From NCBI GenBank assembly GCA_964618455.1, contig CAZUAQ010000028.1, positions 1 to 64,000 on the forward strand: a stretch of 64,000 bases of DNA, given 5' to 3'. Position numbers and translations under genes: made by a program. This stretch comes from CAZUAQ01 sp964618455. Lineage in GTDB: Bacteria > Planctomycetota > Phycisphaerae > UBA1845 > PWPN01. Every line of letters starts with the position of its first letter. Position 1 is the first letter of the stretch. The notes beneath the pieces are model-generated. The model had not been told where the DNA came from. It ran no database searches and saw only the letters and a program-made list of their open reading frames with translations. Positions 18,285-27,200 of this stretch are shown here, one piece after another.

Positions 18285-19583
18285 ATGGAATTCGAGCAGA
18301 TTCAAAATCTCGGGATTGCGCTGGGACTTGGTCTGTTGGTCGGCTTGCAGCGCGAGTGGTCCTCCCCGGAGAAGGCGGGCATCCGTACTTTCGCCCTGAT
18401 CACGCTGCTCGGGGCGATCGCAGGCCTGCTGATCGACGAGGCCGGGAGCTGGATCCTGGCGGCAGGCTGGCTGTCGCTGGCCGTGTTGATTGCCGTCGGC
18501 GTCTTCCGCGCGAGTGATGATGAGGATACGCCCGGGCTGACGACGGAAGTGGCAGCGCTGGTCATGTACGGCGTCGGCGTGCTCGTCATGATCGAGTCGA
18601 CCGTCACCGCCATCATCCTGGGAGGGGTCGTGGCGGTATTGCTGCAGTGGAAGCAGCCGTTGCATTCATTCGTCCGCCAATTCGCCGAAGGCGACATCCG
18701 TGCCATCTTCCAGTTCGTCCTGATCGCCCTGGTCATCCTGCCGATTCTTCCGGATAAGGACTACGGCCCGTACGAGGTCCTGAACCCGTACCGGATCTGG
18801 CTACTGGTCGTCCTGATCGTCGGTATCAGCATTACGGCGTACATCGCGCAAAGATTCTTCGGAGCGCGGGCCGGCGCGCTGCTGGGCGGATTGCTGGGAG
18901 GGCTGATCTCGAGCACCGCCACCACGGTCAGCTACGCGCGACAATCGCAGAGCAAGCCATCCTCCGCCAGTCTGGCCACCATGGTGATCATGATCGCTTC
19001 CACGATCGTCTTCGTGCGTGTGATCGTGATCATCGGGGTCATCCACTCGGAGATTCTGATGGATATCCTGCCGCCCATTGCCGTTATGGCGGTGGCGATG
19101 GCGGTGATCGTGGCGGTTCAGTATGTCCTGGTGCGCAAGCGTGAGTCGACGCTTCCGGTGGAGAGCGCGCCGTCGAGCTTGAAACCTGCCATCATTTTCG
19201 GGGCGATGTACGCGCTCGTGCTGCTGGCAGTCGCGGCCGGGCGCGAACACCTCGGAGACCGCGGACTCTATCTTATCGCCGCCGTTTCCGGCCTGACGGA
19301 TATGGATGCCATCACGCTGTCGACCGCCCGGCTGATCAAGGAGAATCAGCTCACCGTGGATACCGGGTGGCGAATGATCCTGATCGGGTATCTCTCGAAC
19401 CTGGTCTTCAAAGGCGGTATCGCGGCGGTACTCGGGAACCGTAAACTCTTCGGCTATGTGGCGGCGATGTTCGCTGCCTGCATGGTGATCGGCGTTCTGT
19501 TGCTTCTGTTCTGGCCCGCGGTCGATGTGTCGGGAGCGATGGAACCGATCAAGGACATCACCGAAACCCTGCCGGCCGGTTGA
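18285..19583 (+). CDS. MgtC/SapB-family membrane protein with DUF4010
   Basis: 432 residues from the ATG at 18285, where homology-like sequence begins (EFEQIQNLGIALGLGLLVGLQREW); the frame is open to 18141 but the extra residues look non-coding. The N-terminal about 130 residues are the MgtC/SapB-like membrane domain with GLGLLVGLQRE and AGIRTFALI. The rest (about 170-420) is the DUF4010 membrane domain, including SSTATTVSYAR and GLTDMDAITLS. About 12 membrane spans in total. Proteins with this two-part layout are widespread but poorly studied; MgtC itself is tied to magnesium and acid stress. The ribosome site is weak. No obvious functional partner lies next to it. Confidence 0.85.
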   Translation: MEFEQIQNLGIALGLGLLVGLQREWSSPEKAGIRTFALITLLGAIAGLLIDEAGSWILAAGWLSLAVLIAVGVFRASDDEDTPGLTTEVAALVMYGVGVLVMIESTVTAIILGGVVAVLLQWKQPLHSFVRQFAEGDIRAIFQFVLIALVILPILPDKDYGPYEVLNPYRIWLLVVLIVGISITAYIAQRFFGARAGALLGGLLGGLISSTATTVSYARQSQSKPSSASLATMVIMIASTIVFVRVIVIIGVIHSEILMDILPPIAVMAVAMAVIVAVQYVLVRKRESTLPVESAPSSLKPAIIFGAMYALVLLAVAAGREHLGDRGLYLIAAVSGLTDMDAITLSTARLIKENQLTVDTGWRMILIGYLSNLVFKGGIAAVLGNRKLFGYVAAMFAACMVIGVLLLLFWPAVDVSGAMEPIKDITETLPAG

Positions 19584-19644
19584 TTCAAGAATCACCGTCC
19601 GTACCCATTCAGGCCGCACTCGATACGTTCAAGGAGGTTTCACA

Positions 19645-20604
19645 ATGAAAGCCATACGCATCCATCAATTCGGTGATCCCGAGGTGATGCAACTCGAGGA
19701 TGTGCCGGATCTTGAACCGTCGGCACAGGACGTGCTCGTCAGCATCAAGGCGGTCGGAGTGAATCCGGTGGATACCTACATCCGCTCAGGGCTCTATCCC
19801 GTCGCGCCGGATCCGCCGTTCACGCCCGGTTTCGACGCGGCCGGTGAGGTGCAGGCCGTGGGCGCCGAGGTGATCGACTTCAAACTGGGCGATCGCGTTT
19901 ACGTCGGCTTCTCCAAGACGGGCACCTACGCCGAGCAGGCGCTCTGCCTGCAGACGCAGGTGCATCGGCTGCCGGAGAAACTGACGTTTGCGCAAGGGGC
20001 ATGCATGAACGTGCCGTACGCCACGGCGTGGCGGGCACTGTTCTTCAAAGCGAAGGCGCAGGCGAGCGAGACGGTTCTGGTTCACGGCGCGACCGGAGGC
20101 GTGGGCCTGGCGGCGGTGCAATTGGCCGGAAAAGCGGGCATGAACGTCATCGGGACCGGTGGTACGGAAGAGGGGCGCGATCTGGTCAAGCAACACGGGG
20201 CGCAACATGTCTTCGATCACGGGGAGCCTGGATATCTGGATCGCATCAAGGAAGTTGCCGAAGGCGGTGTCGACATCGTGATGGAAATGCTGGCCGATGT
20301 GAACCTCGATCAGGATCTGGGCTTGATGGCGAAGTATGGCCGCGTGGTGGTGATCGGATGTCGCGGCACGATCGAGATCAATCCGCGGCAGACCATGGGC
20401 AAGGACGCCTCCATCCTCGGCATGACCCTGATGAACGCGAGCGAGGAGGAGTCGGCGATCATGCATGCGGATCTTCTCGCGCGGATTGAGGACGGTACGA
20501 TTCAGCCCGTCGTCGGAAAGGAGATGCCCCTCGCGGATGCACCGAAAGCGCACCACGACATCATGGAAAAGAAGGCCTACGGCCAGATCGTGCTGATTCC
20601 GTAA
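19645..20604 (+). CDS. zinc-independent NADPH:quinone oxidoreductase
   Basis: 319 residues from the ATG at 19645, set by AAGGAGG seven bases upstream. It is a medium-chain dehydrogenase/reductase without the structural zinc cysteines, as in QOR/zeta-crystallin. GroES-like N-terminal fold with GVNPVDTYIRSG and PFTPGFDAAGEV, nucleotide-binding VHGATGGVGLAAVQLA at about 145-160, and the C-terminal KAYGQIVLIP. It would reduce quinones or similar electrophiles with NADPH in the cytoplasm. It is followed after 31 bases by a metallo-beta-lactamase-fold gene with its own GGAGG, so the two may be co-transcribed. Confidence 0.93.
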   Translation: MKAIRIHQFGDPEVMQLEDVPDLEPSAQDVLVSIKAVGVNPVDTYIRSGLYPVAPDPPFTPGFDAAGEVQAVGAEVIDFKLGDRVYVGFSKTGTYAEQALCLQTQVHRLPEKLTFAQGACMNVPYATAWRALFFKAKAQASETVLVHGATGGVGLAAVQLAGKAGMNVIGTGGTEEGRDLVKQHGAQHVFDHGEPGYLDRIKEVAEGGVDIVMEMLADVNLDQDLGLMAKYGRVVVIGCRGTIEINPRQTMGKDASILGMTLMNASEEESAIMHADLLARIEDGTIQPVVGKEMPLADAPKAHHDIMEKKAYGQIVLIP

Positions 20605-20635
20605 TAGCGTAGCAGCACGGTCACAGGAGGCTCTG

Positions 20636-21370
20636 ATGGCGGACGCAATCACGCTTCTGGGAACAGGCACCTGCCAGTTACAGACGCACCGCATGGCGTC
20701 GAGTGTGCTGATCGAACGCGACGGGCTGCGCGTGGTGTATGACATGGGGCGGGGCATCACGCAGCGGTTGACGGAGTTGAAGCTGCGTCAGGACGACATC
20801 GAGCACGTCGTGCTGTCACATTTTCACGCCGATCATTTCGCGGACCTGATTCCCTTCCTTCAGGCGGCATCGTGGTCGCGCATCGACGCGCGGACCAAGG
20901 ATCTGCATGTGTATGGACCGCGCGGGGTGGAAGTGCAGATGGCGCGGGTGCTCGGTCTTTGCGGGCCGGATGAACTGGTCCGCCCAAGCTACAAGCTGCG
21001 CGTCCACGAGATCCGTGAGCCACGTTTCGAGATCGAAGAATGTTCATTCGAGTTCATCGACCTGCCGCCGGCGGGCAACCACGGCCTGCGTTTCGACATG
21101 GTGGGGAAACGCATCGCCCTGACCGGCGATTCCAACTTTCACGACCAGGAGATTGAGTTCCTGCGCGGGGTGCAGCTGGCCGTGATCGACTCGGGCCACA
21201 TCAGCGATGAGGAGATCGTGGAACTGGCGGTCCAGGCCGGGCCGGATCATCTCGTCTGCACGCACTTGTATCGCGAACTGGATGCCGAGAAGCTGCAGCA
21301 CCACGCGAGGTCGCGCGGCTTCGACGGAAAGATCACCGTGGGCGAAGACCTGATGCGCGTCACGTTGTGA
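20636..21370 (+). CDS. metallo-beta-lactamase-fold hydrolase
   Basis: 244 residues starting after AGGAGG. It belongs to the metallo-beta-lactamase superfamily and is closest in feel to RNase Z/arylsulfatase-like members: N-terminal LLGTGTCQ, the two-metal signature HFHADH (H62, H64, D66, H67), LTGDSNFHD as the bridging Asp, and CTHLY near the C-terminus for the last His. It is shorter than tRNase Z (about 300 residues) and I see no exosite arm, so a small-molecule hydrolase is more likely. Adjacent to the quinone reductase gene; no more specific role can be read. Confidence 0.85.
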   Translation: MADAITLLGTGTCQLQTHRMASSVLIERDGLRVVYDMGRGITQRLTELKLRQDDIEHVVLSHFHADHFADLIPFLQAASWSRIDARTKDLHVYGPRGVEVQMARVLGLCGPDELVRPSYKLRVHEIREPRFEIEECSFEFIDLPPAGNHGLRFDMVGKRIALTGDSNFHDQEIEFLRGVQLAVIDSGHISDEEIVELAVQAGPDHLVCTHLYRELDAEKLQHHARSRGFDGKITVGEDLMRVTL

Positions 21371-21373
21371 GCG

Positions 21374-21400
21374 GGCCCGTGCGAGAACTCTCGCCGGACC
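21374..21400. terminator. terminator hairpin between convergent genes
   Basis: GCGAG/CTCGC around an AACT loop is extended by GGCCCG and CGGACC with one mismatch and one bulge. It fills the 34-base gap between genes ending at 21370 and 21405, so a shared terminator is likely. Confidence 0.45.
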
Positions 21401-21404
21401 GGGC

Positions 21405-23510
21405 TCAGGGCCGCTGCAGCCAGAGGAAGTCGATCCCCACCTCCGCCTTGTCTTTGCCTTCCGGCGGGCCCTTGTAGATCAGCGTCAACGAGTGCTCACC
21501 TTCATCCATCGCGATCTTGGGTCCTCGAGATTCACGGGACAGCGTGCGATGAGGAACGAAGGTTTCCGTGACGTTCTCCTCACCGCCGAATCCGACCGCC
21601 TTACCGTTCAGCAGGATCCCGACCTTGCCGCCACTGCCGTCGCGACGAAACACGGGCATCGTGATCCAGCGGCCCTTCATCGGCAGCGAGAAATTGAACT
21701 TCAGTTGCTCGCCCTTTTTCTTCGGGCTCCAGACCAGCAGTTTGCCGCCGGACCACATCGGATCCTCCAGAATCGATGTGTTCTCCCCGTCAACCATCGA
21801 CTCCTCCGCCTGGAAGAACTCCGAGTTGTACGCGGCTTCCCGCGATTCCGGCTGCCAGTTCGGCGGGAGTTCGAGGTGCCGCACGTCCTCGCCTGTAATC
21901 GGGAGGTGATCATCGATCAGGCCCGGCCTCCCATAGTGGTAAGCGATGCGCGCGTAAGAGAAGTCGTCCGTCGGCGTGTGGTGATAGAGCTCCATGTAGA
22001 ACGCGAAGAAGTCGGCAAAGGGCAGGTCGTCCACCACATGATAGCGGTAGTTGGTGACGAAGCCGCGGTTGGCGGGGCCGTCGTTGACCGGCTGACCGCA
22101 GTACGGGTGCAGGAAAATATCATGCGACGACCACGCGTAGTTGTAGTAATCCTCGGAGCCTGTCCCAAAGGTTGACGGAAATCTGTCGTCATCAACGAAG
22201 ATTTTTTCGTCGCCCTCCCCCCACCAGTTTCCGCCACTGGAGGGGATGTTATTCGCATTCAGCAGGTAGCAGGCGGCGCCGACAAAGCGTCCGCTGCCCT
22301 TCGCCATGAGATACGGGATGTCCTGGATGTGCCGGTTGGAGGCGAGCAGATCATGATCGGCGCGCCATCGCGCGCGGAAATGCATGGAGCTCTCCGGATC
22401 CCATTCGTGATCCACCAGGGCGAGTGTCAGCTCGACCTTCACTTCCTGGTCACCCTTGTTTTCGAGTTTGACTTGCAAGGACTTCTCAAAAGGCATGACG
22501 TAGCGGCAGATCATGACCCCGTCGGGTCGGACGGTGAACGGTGCCGACTCATAAGGATTGATGCCGGGAGCGGCGCCGAAGAAATCGCCGATCGGGGATT
22601 GGACCTGCCCCCATGGATACTCGTCACAGGCAATGTGCATGATTGTTTGCTTCAAAGCCTTATCCATGTCCTTCGCCGTGACGCGCACCGCCAATCGCTC
22701 GACCGCCTTCCCACCTTTGATGGGAATGGGGTCCGGTTCCAGAAGCGAGTTCGGCATCAGGGGGAGGTTGTACGCCACCTCTTCGGCGTTCTCGCGATAG
22801 GGCCACTCCTGTTCCGGGGAACCCAGGATGCGGGCGGTTCGCTTGATGTCGTCGGCGTAGGTTTTGAGGTCACCGGCGGTGAAGGTCTTCACGTCGGCCG
22901 CATCCTGGTAGACACGGAACTGGATCTGGTAGAAGTGGATCTCCTTCACCTTGCCGACGTACTCGATGCGGCATCCCTTGGCGAACGGAATCGGACAGTA
23001 CGCGGCATTGCGCTGATAGAAGGTCTGGCCCAGCAACTCGTTGTCGAATCCGACTTCGGCCGCGAAGCTGCGGTAGGGCTGCACGAGAAAATCCTGGGCT
23101 TTACCCTCGTAGATGGGTTCGTCCGCGCCGTCGAGGAAAATGCGAAAGGTGCCTGTGATGGCGGCGGTCCAGGTGCGGACCATCGCCCCGGGGCCCTGGA
23201 TGTCGCAGACGAGGTAGGTGCCCACGCCATCGTCGCCGGGCTCCTCGAGCACGGCCTCGAAATTGGGAACCGGCTCGTTACCGAAACCGTCGGAGTTGTC
23301 GAACCAGCCGGGACCGCCGGGCAGCGTACTTCGGTGATCGTACGACGCGTACTGAACGGTATGGTAGAAGGGGGCGGCGGTACGCGTCAGCCGGTGCATG
23401 TCGACCATCTCGCGGGCCAGCGTTCCGGTGGTCACGGTCCCGGCATCCAGTGTTGAGACGGAGGCCAGAGACGAAACAGTCACCATCGATGCCATGAGAA
23501 AACGAAACAT
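21405..23510 (-). CDS. secreted GH172 (DUF2961) glycoside hydrolase
   Basis: 701 residues from the ATG at 23510, chosen for AAGGGAG eight bases upstream and the signal peptide that follows (MFRFLMASMVTVSSLASVSTLDAG). Residues about 40-400 form the DUF2961 jelly-roll domain, now family GH172, which acts on fructofuranosides and arabinofuranosides. The two acidic catalytic residues of the family are visible in GEGDEKIF (E432) and GTGSEDYY (E453); their 21-residue spacing matches what I recall for the founding enzyme. The C-terminal 180 residues form an extra beta domain typical of planctomycete members. It faces the MBL-fold gene and is transcribed away from the respiratory cluster. Substrate unknown. 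Confidence 0.88.
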   Translation of the reverse strand: MFRFLMASMVTVSSLASVSTLDAGTVTTGTLAREMVDMHRLTRTAAPFYHTVQYASYDHRSTLPGGPGWFDNSDGFGNEPVPNFEAVLEEPGDDGVGTYLVCDIQGPGAMVRTWTAAITGTFRIFLDGADEPIYEGKAQDFLVQPYRSFAAEVGFDNELLGQTFYQRNAAYCPIPFAKGCRIEYVGKVKEIHFYQIQFRVYQDAADVKTFTAGDLKTYADDIKRTARILGSPEQEWPYRENAEEVAYNLPLMPNSLLEPDPIPIKGGKAVERLAVRVTAKDMDKALKQTIMHIACDEYPWGQVQSPIGDFFGAAPGINPYESAPFTVRPDGVMICRYVMPFEKSLQVKLENKGDQEVKVELTLALVDHEWDPESSMHFRARWRADHDLLASNRHIQDIPYLMAKGSGRFVGAACYLLNANNIPSSGGNWWGEGDEKIFVDDDRFPSTFGTGSEDYYNYAWSSHDIFLHPYCGQPVNDGPANRGFVTNYRYHVVDDLPFADFFAFYMELYHHTPTDDFSYARIAYHYGRPGLIDDHLPITGEDVRHLELPPNWQPESREAAYNSEFFQAEESMVDGENTSILEDPMWSGGKLLVWSPKKKGEQLKFNFSLPMKGRWITMPVFRRDGSGGKVGILLNGKAVGFGGEENVTETFVPHRTLSRESRGPKIAMDEGEHSLTLIYKGPPEGKDKAEVGIDFLWLQRP

Positions 23511-24267
23511 GGATGAAACTCCCTTCAGTGGGGTCATTGCCTGAGGTCCAGTCGGCTGCGGATTCGTCAAACCACAAGCCCTGAGTATGCGGGCTGAGAA
23601 TGTAGCATAGCAGCATGATTTGAGCCAATACGCCGGCTGCTCTGGCAATGGAGATGGATCTCGTTCGCGATCTGGGAAGACAGGTGTGGATTTCGATAAA
23701 GGATTATGAGAATTAGGGTTATGGTCCCAAGCCCATTGTGGCGGATCGGGCAGGGACCCCCGGCTTGACAACCTTGGCAGGAGATTGGAGAATCCCGGGC
23801 ACGTTCGGGTTTCCGCACCGGTGAGCGACAACTCCGGCAGATGAACCATTATGGATGTGTGCGTTCCGGAAATGGGGCGCTATACTGAGCCTTGATTGAG
23901 TGGTTCGCGCGATGACGGCGATCAAATTCCGAGTCCTTATGACCGTTGTCGAAATCCAAGAAATCCTGACGCCATGAAGAGATACGATGTTGAATTCCCA
24001 TCCAATAGGCGTTCGGGATTGACCTGGATTCCCGAACCGGATAGCTTGTGATATCATTCACAATTCGATACCGGCTGTGAATTGAAGAGCAGAAAACTTA
24101 GATTCGGGCTGATTGACGGAGCCTCCCCGTGCCTCCTGACGAGGCCGGCTCGACACAGGCTCCCCCACGTTTTGGCAATACATGATTAGCGGTGTAACGG
24201 CGGATCCTGCGGGGCTGGAAGAAGCTGCCTGGGTTCCCCGGTCTCTTTTCGCTCCGGGCGGTCGACG
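23511..24267. other. divergent intergenic region before the respiratory cluster
   Basis: About 750 bases without a supported gene, between the leftward GH172 gene and the rightward multiheme cytochrome gene. Two inverted repeats stand out: GTTCGGGA/TCCCGAAC (24011-24018 and 24030-24037) and ATTCACA/TGTGAAT (24056-24062 and 24076-24082, 13-base spacer). The second has the look of a dimeric regulator site about 190 bases before the cytochrome start. A TATACT box lies at about 23880 but has no matching -35. These sites are candidates for control of the respiratory cluster. Confidence 0.4.
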
Positions 24268-27200
24268 ATGCCTGTACCCACGGAAACGTTATACAACACC
24301 AGGAAGGTGAGTCTCTGGTTCGCGATCTCCAGCGTGGCGCTCCTGGCGAGCCTCATCTGGTTGATCAAGACGGACTACGCTCGTCCCTGGCGTGAAATTC
24401 AGAACGAATACACCGAACTCCAGGCGGAGTTGGCGCGACTCGAATTGATGACGTTCGAGACGGAGTCCAGTCAGAACCGCCTGGAAGCCGCGAAGGCGCG
24501 TGTGGCGGCGGAGAAGGAAGCGCTGGCTTCACAGCAGAAGCAGGTCGAAACGCTTCTGGTCCAGATGGGGGAAGGTCTGGAGGCCGATCCGAAGTCCTAC
24601 GCCGGCAAGGTCCTGGAACTCGTTACCGGACCGATGTCCTCGGAATTCGTGGAACAGGCCCGACAGGTCGACCTGGAATTCTCTACGCTGATTCAGGGGC
24701 AGATCGAGACTCCGAATTCCGAGACCCTGGCCTCCCAGATCCAGCCCGACAGTCCACACGCCGAACATCTTAAGGATCTGCTGCAGTGGTTCCATCTCGA
24801 ATCGCTGCGAGAACGCGAAATGGCGATCCGCGGCGCGTATGAAGAAGCGAACATTCTTCAGAAGAATCTCAAGAGCGAAATCGGCCCCGCCAAGGTGCAC
24901 TACGAACACGCCCTGGCACTTCATGGGGCTGAGGATGAGGAGACGATCGCCCTCGAAGAAGAGCTGGGCCACCTGAAGGAATCGTTCGCGGAAGCCCGTA
25001 CGAAGTACGATGAACTGGCGGATCTTCGCAAGGCGATCGAGCAGCGCATCAAGGATCTTCGCGACGGTGTGGATTCCGCCGAGCGCGATCTGGCATCCAT
25101 CGAGAAGGAATTCGCCGACGCGGAGAAGAAGTACGCGGACCTCTCCGACAAGATCAAGCATGGCATCATGAACATACCGCTGGGCGACTTCGCGGCGCCG
25201 AAAGGCGTGCCGGGCCGCAACGAAGTCAAGCAGGTCGTGCTTCCGGATGTGCGTGTGGACCTGAACTTCGTGGAAAGCTACCAGACGGACCGCTGCATCA
25301 CCTGCCACGTTGCCATTGATAACAAGGACTTCACCAAGGAAAACATCGCCCGCAAGCTCGAAGATGCGCTGCTTGCCATCAACGAAAAGATGGCCCGCGA
25401 AAAGCAGCCCGTACGGTTTGAGCTTCCGGTGGTGGAAGGGCGCGACGATCTTGCCCAGGGTAACGTCACTTCCGGGTGGTACACCCTCGATCCCGTGCAG
25501 CAGGATGCACTCTTCGAAGAGTTGGTCGGCACGATCAACAAGTATCAGCGCATGAACGGCGACAAGGAACTCGAGTTCGGTGAGCCGCTCCTGGCCCATC
25601 CGAACCTCGATCTGTACGTTGCCAACGGCTCGGCACACCCGATGAGTTCCATGGGTTGCACGGTGTGCCACGAAGGGAACGGCGAGGAGACGGATTTCGT
25701 TCTTGCCGCGCATACGCCGCCGTCGCACAAAGTCCGCGAGGAGTGGAAGGACGAATACTACATCAAGACGGCGGGGCTGATGCCCCAACAGAACTTCGAG
25801 ACGGCGGAGCATCACTGGAACCGACCGATGCTGCTGCCGAAGTACTCGGAGGCGTCGTGCACGAAGTGCCACGAGAAGGCCACCGACATCGTCTCGTACA
25901 ACGGCGAGCCGGCGGCCTCGACCATCAATACCGGGCGATTCCTGTTCCAGCAGTTGGGCTGCATCAACTGCCACCTCGTCGAGGAACTGGAGGGCTCGCG
26001 CAAGGTCGGTCCGGATCTGGCTCATGTCGGTGAGAAACTGACCAAGGGCTTTGCCCACAACTGGATTTTCTCGCCGCAGGAGTACCGCCCCTCGACGAAC
26101 ATGCCGCACTACTTCATGCAGGAGAACAACGACCCCGGTTCGGCGACGACGGGCGGGGATTCCGACCCGGTCCTGCGGACGCGTGCCGAAGTCGTGGGCA
26201 TGACCGAGTATCTCTTCGCGGCCAGCACCGAGTACAACAAGGTCGTTCCCCCGTCGGATTTGTGGGAGCCGATGGCCGACGAGGATTCGGCGGCAACCGC
26301 CTCGGCGGCGGAACGCGGCCGGCGCCTGTTCGGAGAGGTCGGTTGCCTTGCGTGCCACTCGACGTTGTCCTATGCGCCGACCGATCCTTATGAAGGTGGG
26401 CCGGGCATGCCGCTCGGCGAGCGCTGGATTACCGGCGACCTTATCAGGGCGCTTGAGGATCTGGTTCTCGACGTGAAGCGCGGTGAGCTTCGCCGGTTGA
26501 AGAAATCGCTGGCCGGCGAGGAAGGACTCGGTGAGGCGGAAATCGATCTCACCGCCGACGAGTATGAGCCCCTTGTCGAGAAACGGCTGGCAGTATCATT
26601 GGAAGACGATGACGGCGGGCACATCTCGTTTGAGACCATCGCCGATGCCTTCAACAACGCCCTCGACGGACCGGACTACGACGTCATGATGGCCCGGCGT
26701 GAGGCGTTCGAGAAAATCCTCGGCACGTCCCCGAAGAAACTGCAGGCGGTCACACTCAGCGAGGATGAACGCGAGCTGGTCACCCGGACGACCGACGACG
26801 TCTATGATGCGATTCTCGACGTCGTGTACGACCGGTTCGACGCCATGAGCTACATTGACCGCGTCGAGTACGCGATGGTGAACTTCGACAGCGCGCAGGA
26901 TTCGATCTTCACGCCGGACGCGGTGAACAAGCCGATCTTTACCCGTTTCGGTCCGGAACTCTCGTCGATCCTGACGAAGTTCGCGGATCGTGAGTCGGCG
27001 GTCTTCTGGCTGTACGACTGGCTGAAGGATCCCCGCCACTATTCGAGCTATACGAAAATGCCGCGAATGCGCCTGGAACGCGGCGACTTCCCGGTGATCG
27101 ATCCCTCGACGGGGGAACCGACCGGCAAGACGGTCGATGCCGATGAAGCGCTCGATATTGCGGTCTATCTGAGCACACTAGCGGACAACGAGGATTTCGA

